Shown: piece after piece, positions 57,754 through 64,000 of the stretch
Layout of the letters: every line of letters starts with the position of its first letter
Numbering within the stretch: the first letter of the stretch is position 1
From: Euborellia annulipes
Taxonomy: Eukaryota; Arthropoda; Insecta; Dermaptera; Anisolabididae
Assembly: GCA_023213315.1 (NCBI GenBank)
Contig: JAKCPI010001750.1
Coordinates: 39,480 to 103,479, forward strand
Direction of reading: 5' to 3'
Length of the DNA stretch: 64,000 nt
Program-made: the position numbers and the translations under genes
Notes under the pieces: generated by a model
The model's database searches: none
Told to the model about the DNA's origin: nothing
The model's input: the letters and a program-made list of their open reading frames with translations, nothing else

Positions 57754-59034
57754 GGGGTGTGCCTATGAAACCGCCTTTTACTTTGAAAAATCCTGGCGGC
57801 CAGTTTTGGTACTATACAGTCTAGTTATTGAGTTTGTTTGTTTGGTTTATGTCTGTTCTAAGTTTCGAACTCAAAAAATTCCAATTTCATACTCCCAACA
57901 TTTTTTTTCACCACGTCAAACATGTCAACCTTTGTTCCTCAACAAAGTGATTTGCGGACGGCGTTGATTTTTTGCTATCATTTGAAAAAAACGGCCGCGG
58001 AGTCTCATCGAATGCTTGTAGAAGCTTTTGGCGACTATGCTCTTGGTGAAACACAGTGCAAAGAATGGTTCAAAAAATTCAAGAGGGGAGATTTTGACAT
58101 TAAGAACGAAGCACGTGGCCGACCGCCCAAAAAAGTTTGATGACACCGATTTGCAAGAATTGTTGAATGAAGATTCAACTCAAACACAACAACAATTGGC
58201 AGAACAGTTAAACGTGACTCGGGAAACTATTTCCAAGCGTCTGAAAGCTATGGGGAAGATCCAGAAGATCGGGAAATGGGTTCCACATGAACTGAACGAA
58301 AGGCAGCAAGAGAACCGAAAAACCACTTGTGAGATGCTGCTCGCCAGATACAAAAGAAAGTCATTTCTTCATCGAATTGTTACTGGAGATGAAAAATGGA
58401 TCTTTTTTGAAAATCCTAAGCGTCGAGCATCATGGGTATCTCCAGGTGAGCCATCAACATCGACTCCAAGACCAAATCGATATGGACGAAAGACAATGCT
58501 TTGTGTTTGGTGGGATCAGAAGGGAATTATCTATTACGAACTCCTGAAACCTGGCGAAACTGTCAATACGGAACGTTATCAACAGCAAATGGTGAAATTG
58601 AACCAGGCTATACGCCAAAGAAGACCAGAATATCAAAAAAGGCAGCACAAAGTCATCTTGTTGCACGACAACGCTCCGTCACACGCTGCAAAACGAACCA
58701 AAGAAACCATTGAAACGTTTGGGTGGGAAATTCTCACACATGCGGCTTATTCCCCAGACTTGGCCCCAACGGACTATCACTTGTTTTCATCTTTGGGTCA
58801 CGCTTTGAGGGAGCAGCAGTTCACAGATTACGAAAATGTTGCCAAATGGCTCGATGAATGGTTTGCCTCGAAAGAAGACGAGTTTTTTTGGAGAGGGATT
58901 CATAAGCTCCCTGAAAGATGGGAGAATTGTATTGCTAACGAAGGAAATTACTTTGAATAAAATATCTTTTTTCACTTTTATAAAATATGTGTTTATGTGC
59001 GCACCTCTAAAGGTCGGTTTCATAGGCACACCCC
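57754..59034 (+). mobile_element. mariner transposon, nearly complete (1.28 kb)
   Basis: Ends are an exact 20-bp inverted repeat, GGGGTGTGCCTATGAAACCG at 57754-57773 and its complement at 59015-59034. TA dinucleotides lie close outside (57749-57750 and 59039-59040), so the true ends include a few more bases. TA duplication, size near 1.3 kb and a D,D34D transposase place it in the mariner family. It sits between two copies of the duplicated unit. High intactness suggests recent insertion compared with the other elements. Confidence 0.92.
57922..58960 (+). pseudogene. mariner transposase, one frameshift (D,D34D)
   Basis: The frame opens at 57922 (MSTFVPQQSDLRTALIFCYH), with the N-terminal helix-turn-helix that binds the inverted repeats. 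The frame is lost at or near the run of six A at 58129-58134 and continues in the next frame from KKFDDTDLQELLNED to the stop at 58960. One extra base would explain the shift. Seen intact: WVPHELNE linker, catalytic Asp in TGDEKW, Asp in HDNAPSH, and 34 residues later Asp in APTDYH, with YSPDLAPTD. The catalytic core is complete. Only the frameshift prevents a full protein. Confidence 0.93.
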
Positions 59035-59222
59035 TGGCTATCCCCTAAATAAATCTTTATTGAATATTTAAAATATTGTAATACAAGATAAAAAATAATA
59101 TTATTTATTTTTATATTTATTTCTTAATTCTCTTTCTCCTAGTTAACACATACACAACACACACAAACTTTCGAATCATATTTAGTAAGAAAAAAAGTAA
59201 TAATAATTTTTATCTTTTACAG

Positions 59223-59321
59223 AGGTGGTTATTGCTAGAGGTCGACTTCTCACTTCATCATCTTCCTTGTCAGTTCAGCATCAACGTCTCAACGCCACTC
59301 GAGGTTCTCTTTCTGCACTGG
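59223..59321 (+). ncRNA. Exon-like block B, copy 2 (unknown transcript)
   Basis: Acceptor TCTTTTACAG, donor GTAAGC. 99 nt. Keeps an open frame matching copy 1 at the start (IARGRLL), then diverges in the second half. Lies just after the mariner insertion. Confidence 0.4.
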
Positions 59322-59489
59322 GTAAGCCCTGACAATCAAATCTTCACAATTTATTAATTAATATCACAAATATTAATTACATTTTCCTGGGAAAGGTCAT
59401 TCTCGGGTATATCATTTAAATATACAAGTCTCCCTCTCTCTTTTGATTCGGCTCCCACCAGTTAGTTTTTTTGATTGGGTGTCTTGCTT

Positions 59490-59820
59490 TTTTACTTTCT
59501 CTTACCTATATGTATGTATATGTTAATACTATATAGAGAGAAAGTATAGGATTCATGTCAAAAATTCGATGTCGAGATTTTGATGGATATACACGTTTCG
59601 AGGTCCCCTGAATCCAAAAAAGTGATTTTCGACATGTTCTGTCTGTCTGTGTATCTGTGTGTGTTTATCCAATTTAAAGTATGAAGAAATTGAGCTAGGA
59701 GTTTGAAATTTTATATTTAATTTAGGTACCCCCCTAGAGGGTGAAAATAAGCTTTTAATCAAAATCAGACAAAAACTTCTAGTACTTTACTTTCTCATTT
59801 TTTTTTTTTGATTTTCTCCA
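59490..59820 (+). repeat. Family-P copy, 5' part
   Basis: TTTTACTTTCTCTTACCTAT start, then AGAGAGAAAGTATAGGATTC, CCCCCTAGAGGGTGAAAATA and a decayed body. No terminal palindrome remains. Confidence 0.65.
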
Positions 59821-59879
59821 AATTCGAAAATTAGCCATTGAATCAATTAAATTATTTAAAATTCTTTATCATCTATATT

Positions 59880-61659
59880 GGAGTTATTCCATTTTTGTAT
59901 GATAAAAAGAGTATTTTAAAAAAATTTCTTAAATAATCTTATAAATTTCTCATCCCATGTCAATTAATACGTTATTAAATAGGTCTAGAGGGATGGAGGG
60001 GCAAATTACTTGAATTTATACTCATCTTTTCTTTTCTATTTTCCATATAAATCACTTGATTTTTTTTTTAATAGAAAGATTTGTTAAATTAAAAAAAAAA
60101 TTATCTTCAATTATTGTTCAATTAATTTTACAAATTATCAAAAAGAAAAAACTCCTTAGGAAAAATGGACAAAAATGAATTATTATATCTTTCAAAAAGA
60201 CAACTCAATCATGTAATTAAAAAATATTATTTTTTAATAGTCCATTATCCTTATGAATCGAGGTAAAAATCTGGTATTGGCTCTGTCTTCTACACAGCCA
60301 GTGACTTTTTAACGTGATAACGTCTTTGGCTTGACTTCAAACTATTATTCCTTTCTCTTACCTATATTGAAATTTATTTAGGAAAAGTATTTTTTTTTTA
60401 CTCGTACTTTGTTCGCATTAACAACATACATTTTCATAGTAACAATAAATGACAGGCGTGGCCAAACTTTTATCCATTAAGAGCGACTTTTGCTTAAAAA
60501 ATGAGGGTTTTCGAGAACAAAATTGATTGTGGAGTTTTAGTTACTCGGGATTTTTTTATTTATTCTATTAGAGTTTTTCTTCCTGCACAAATCGACATCG
60601 CATTCATTAGCCGTTCGGAATCTACAGATGTTTAAACTTTCAAATTAGAATTTACCGCATCGTGGTAAAATGAAATGATAGGAAAAAATAAATGGTGAAA
60701 TCTTTAGCTGAAATATCATTCTTTCTAACCGTATATTATTTCAAGGAAAGCGAAATTTCCGATTCAACCACACCACGAAAAATAAATAATAGGGTGGTCC
60801 TTATTTAAAGAGGTCAAAAATTTTTTTTAGAATTTTAATAGTAGATACCTAGATCTTTTCCATTGCATTAAAAAATAATGTCTGCAAAATTTGAACTCAT
60901 TTGCAAAACAGAAACAGGTGGCTCATCGCCTTTGAAGTTTGTGAATTTTCAAAATTTTCTTAAAACTAAACATTCACTTTGATTTCCTCCACAAGACTAA
61001 ATTAATTTTACATCCAATTAAACTAGAAATTTATTTGTTTATATTTACATGTTTTTTAATGACACCTGTATGATTTTGTTTTGACTTTTCTTTCCAAAAT
61101 TAACGTAAAATGTCGTTTTCTTCTGTGATTATTTCAAAAACTATTCAGTTTTTGGAAAAATGTCAAAGAATAAAAACTTTTTAAAATTGAGAATTCTATC
61201 ATAATATAACAAAGAAATTGAAAATTTCGAAATTTCTGAAAAAACTTATTGGGTAAAGTACTACTTCCAAGTGACGTATTTACTCCAAAAGTTGATAGAA
61301 ATCTACAATTTTAGTGTAAGGAGCATATACCAAATTTCATCGATCTAGCTGCTTCGGTTTTTAAGCAATCGTGTTCACACACACACACCCAGACGTAATT
61401 CCAAAAGAATATACGAGAAAGTCTCGGGGAAGTCATTCCGCATATTTTTTTCTTTTAAAGGGATGGGGAATATTAGTAGTATAAATAAATGAAATAATTT
61501 TTTTTTTTTTTTTAATAAATGTTTTCGTCATTGAAGGGCATTTACTGGTAGATCGCGTCTCTATTTATTTCAATTGGATTGGTAGCCAGGAATCCCCGCC
61601 CCTTGGTGTCTTTATTGAATAATTGATGAGAAAATAGGATGAAATATTTTTTGTTTCAG
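59880..61659. other. AT-rich intergenic stretch, no gene seen
   Basis: Nothing recognisable except a short CA run (61374-61387) and sequence shared with 63830-64000. The block at 60780-61460 has a repeat-like feel (ATTTCATCGATCTAGCTGCT, then a CACACA run) but no second copy in the window. Confidence 0.4.
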
Positions 61660-61845
61660 AAGAGAGACCTTTGGAAAGAAAATCCATCTGAGTCATCATG
61701 ATGACGCAAATGGAAATCAAGTTGCATTTACCTGGAGCAAGAAGCCAGTCGATTGAATTCATCTGCCTGCTTCTCTTCTATTGCGATTCTATAATATTAG
61801 TGAGAATAAAACGCCACACACCCCTCATCTCACTTCAATTAAAAG
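61660..61845 (+). ncRNA. Exon-like block A, copy 2 (unknown transcript)
   Basis: The same splice-like borders are kept (TGTTTCAG|AAGAGAGACC and AAAAG|GTATTT), though the middle differs from copy 1. Followed about 0.9 kb later by block B copy 3, as copy 1 is followed by block B copy 1 after 0.3 kb. Confidence 0.35.
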
Positions 61846-61917
61846 GTATTTATAATTTGCATATTTCATTTTCATAAATTCACATTTTATTTTTATATTT
61901 TCTTTAAGTTATTCATT

Positions 61918-62150
61918 TATTTTTTTTTTTATAAAAACACTTTTTTCTCATTCACACTCGCATTCACATTCACACACACATACACACCGTCTTTTCGACA
62001 ACTTAGGCCATTTAAGACTTTAAACGATACTCGTATGTTTAATATATCTATTGGGGGTCCCAGACATTCTTATTTAAACCATTTGGTATCCAAATGGCTT
62101 AAATAAATTCATCGGACTGCCTGGGGTCCGAACCCGCGACTTTTGGTAAT
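61918..62150 (-). mobile_element. tRNA-derived SINE, copy S4 (head truncated)
   Basis: T run at 61921-61931, body TTGGGGGTCCCAGACATTCTT, AAACCATTTGGTATCC, ending in CTGCCTGGGGTCCGAACCCG. The 5' part of the head is missing, as expected if reverse transcription stopped early. Confidence 0.7.
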
Positions 62151-62159
62151 CAATATTTT

Positions 62160-62580
62160 CATATCTCATTTTGATAACGAATTAAATTTCTATTTTCTTT
62201 TTTTTTTCTGTCTTAAAATATATTACTTAGGGTATATAAAATTATTCAATTTTTTAGCTATAATGAATTCGTGTACCCAAGGGGAAGGGTGAGTTTATCA
62301 GAAGGGCTGCAAATCACCCCTTCTGATAAATAAAATAGTATTTTCCTTTAAAAATGAAATTTAAAATACTAATACAAAATTATATTTTTTGTAAAATTTT
62401 TACATTTAAGGAAATTGATTACTTTCTCTCCCTCCTCACCCTCCACCCCCATTGCAGAGAATTTAGCTAATAATTGGAAATATAAATTCTTAAACTTTTA
62501 TCTCTCGTCAATGATATAAATAATAACTGTGATTAACATTTCGTTTTATAACTATATTATTATTTTTAATAATGTAAACA
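62160..62580. other. AT-rich stretch, no gene seen
   Basis: Only a local inverted repeat around CAGAAGGGCTGCAAATC / CCCCTTCTGATAAA near 62299-62330. No exon or element recognised. Confidence 0.4.
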
Positions 62581-62710
62581 GAGGGTGGGTGGTAGGGTGT
62601 GTACGTTAAAATAATATCATTTTTTATTTTTTTGTAAACTCTCTCTTTCTACAGACAAACACACGGACCATATTTAAGAAGAAAAAATAATATTTTTTTA
62701 TTTTTTACAG

Positions 62711-62813
62711 GGGTGTCTATTGCTAGAGGCTAGAGGTCGACTTCTCCCTTCATTATCGTCCTTCTCGCTGAAGCATCCCCATCACAGCGCACTTCGAGCC
62801 TCCCTCTCAATAG
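62711..62813 (+). ncRNA. Exon-like block B, copy 3 (unknown transcript)
   Basis: Acceptor TTTTTTACAG, donor GTGAGT. 103 nt. Nearly the sequence of copy 1, but with GAGGCTAGAGG in place of GAGG, which puts a TAG in the frame open in the other copies. Other frames differ between copies. Confidence 0.4.
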
Positions 62814-63576
62814 GTGAGTTCTGACAATCAAATTTTTTCATTTTATAATTTCATATCACAAATAATAATTTTATTTTCCTGGGATTCTCTCTATTTTAAT
62901 ATCTCGAGTATAACAACCCTCTCCCCCCCCATTTTATAATATTTGAATATCATTTAAATTTATAAAAATCTCCCTCTCTCTCTTTTTGATTCGGCTCCTA
63001 ATAGTTCTTATAAATTCTGATTCTCTCTGGGAACATTTTAATATAGAAAAATATTTCTAATTATATTTAAAAACATTATCTGCTTTCTATATTAGGCCTA
63101 TAGAAATGAATAGGAGGGTTGCTTTTTTAAACTTTTATCTCTCGTCAGTCGTATAGTAATTTTTTAATTTGTTTAACTCTCTATGTTTATCAGGGTGCTA
63201 ATTGGCCAGTATAAAAGGAAGTTGAGTCAAAGCGGGGAATTTAAAGCTTTAAAATTTGCTCGCCTAGGGCGAGCAAAAGGGGGGTCCCCCCCCCCGGGCG
63301 TCTTGGGCAGGCTTTTCCACTTGTACTTTATATAATGTTTGATTGAGGGAAAAAAATTCAAATTTTTTTTAAAGTTTAATTTTGAATGATGATGGGTTGG
63401 TGTGGGTTTATCGGGAATTTTCCTTTGCTTCACATGAGAATTTAACATAATTTAAATTATAATTTTTATCTCGATTAATTCAGATAATATATTATTAAAA
63501 AAATAATTTTTTTAACTATAAAATAATTACTTTTTCTCTAATCTAAAAAAAAAAAATTCTCTTTATTCGGTTATGT

Positions 63577-63746
63577 CAGGGCCGGATCTGGGGGGGGCAG
63601 TGGGTGCATTTGCCCCGGGCGGCAGATATCAGGGAGCGACAATTAAAGGAAGATTTACCAAAAAAAATGATATGAATTTTATATTGAAAATTAAATTAAA
63701 TTAAATTTTGCCCCCTCCCCTAAAAAATCTCCTAGTTCCCGCACTG
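63577..63746. mobile_element. hAT-type MITE, short
   Basis: Starts CAGGGCCGGATCTGGGGG and ends CTAGTTCCCGCACTG. Flanks GGTTATGT and GGTTATTT agree at 7 of 8. Interior G runs and AAATTAAATTAAATTAAATT microsatellite. Confidence 0.7.
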
Positions 63747-64000
63747 GGTTATTTAATGCATTGATAGTAATAAGGGTAGTTTTTACTGTGGGGTTGCGTT
63801 TTAAAATTAGTCATTTAATTAAAGAAATTAAATAAAATTATTTATCATTTAATTTGGAGAATTCCATTGTATGATAAAACAGAATTTAAAAAAAATTCTT
63901 AATCAATCTAATAAACCTCTCAATTCTTCATCCCTGTCAATTAATAATTAAATATGGGGCGAGGGTTGGAGGGAACAAATTACTTGAATATATACTCATC

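Larger units (their letters stand above)
53940..64000 (+). repeat. Diverged duplicated units around blocks A/B
   Basis: Besides blocks A and B, flanking DNA is shared: ATTCTCTCTGTGAACATTCTAA-type sequence (53100, 57340, 63020), GAATCATATTTA before block B, CCTGGGATTCTCTC after it, and GGGCAAATTACTTGAAT-type sequence near 60000 and 63970. The units differ by transposon insertions, and the last runs off the window. Confidence 0.65.

Overview
This is eukaryotic, AT-rich DNA dominated by introns and transposons, most likely from an arthropod. The evidence is a multi-exon gene of the EFA6/PSD family with the invertebrate layout (PDZ, then a MTED-like motif, then Sec7-PH), mariner, hAT, piggyBac-type and Helitron-type elements, and tRNA-derived SINEs. 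I cannot name the species. No bacterial-style gene, CRISPR array or rRNA gene is visible, and every tRNA-like sequence seen is a SINE head or repeat fragment.

Region 1-35.5 kb holds the 3' part of one plus-strand gene, EFA6 (PH and Sec7 domain protein, an Arf6 exchange factor). I could place 12 exons (1260 to 35510). Each has AG/GT borders on the intron sides inside the window, and the phases join into one frame of 1160 residues plus stop. In order they encode the end of a PDZ domain, a low-complexity Thr/Ser/Asn linker, a MTED-like motif (microtubule-eliminating domain), a long Ser/Thr-rich linker, a complete Sec7 domain with its catalytic Glu, a PH domain, a coiled coil and a Gly-rich tail. 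The 5' exons lie upstream of the window. The introns (up to 10.7 kb) are filled with MITEs, foldback elements and SINEs.

Region 35.5-53.4 kb is intergenic as far as I can tell and is a patchwork of repeats. It carries one isolated minus-strand exon-like ORF at 48.1-48.3 kb that resembles the second half of a bZIP DNA-binding and zipper region.

Region 53.4-64 kb contains diverged duplicated units. Each carries exon-like blocks with conserved splice borders (A at 53486 and 61660; B at 54022, 59223 and 62711) of an unrecognised, possibly non-coding transcript. They are interrupted by hAT MITEs and by an almost intact 1.28-kb mariner (57754-59034) whose transposase frame is broken by one frameshift.

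Two repeat observations stand out. First, at least eight separate foldback elements share a motif of the form CTGAAGAT/CTTGATGA, then a covarying stem, then GAAACG, usually once on each arm. This is similar to, but not the same as, a hammerhead ribozyme core. One of these elements has an exact 13-bp target duplication. Second, non-autonomous hAT elements can be delimited to the base by exact 8-bp target duplications, including a nested insertion.
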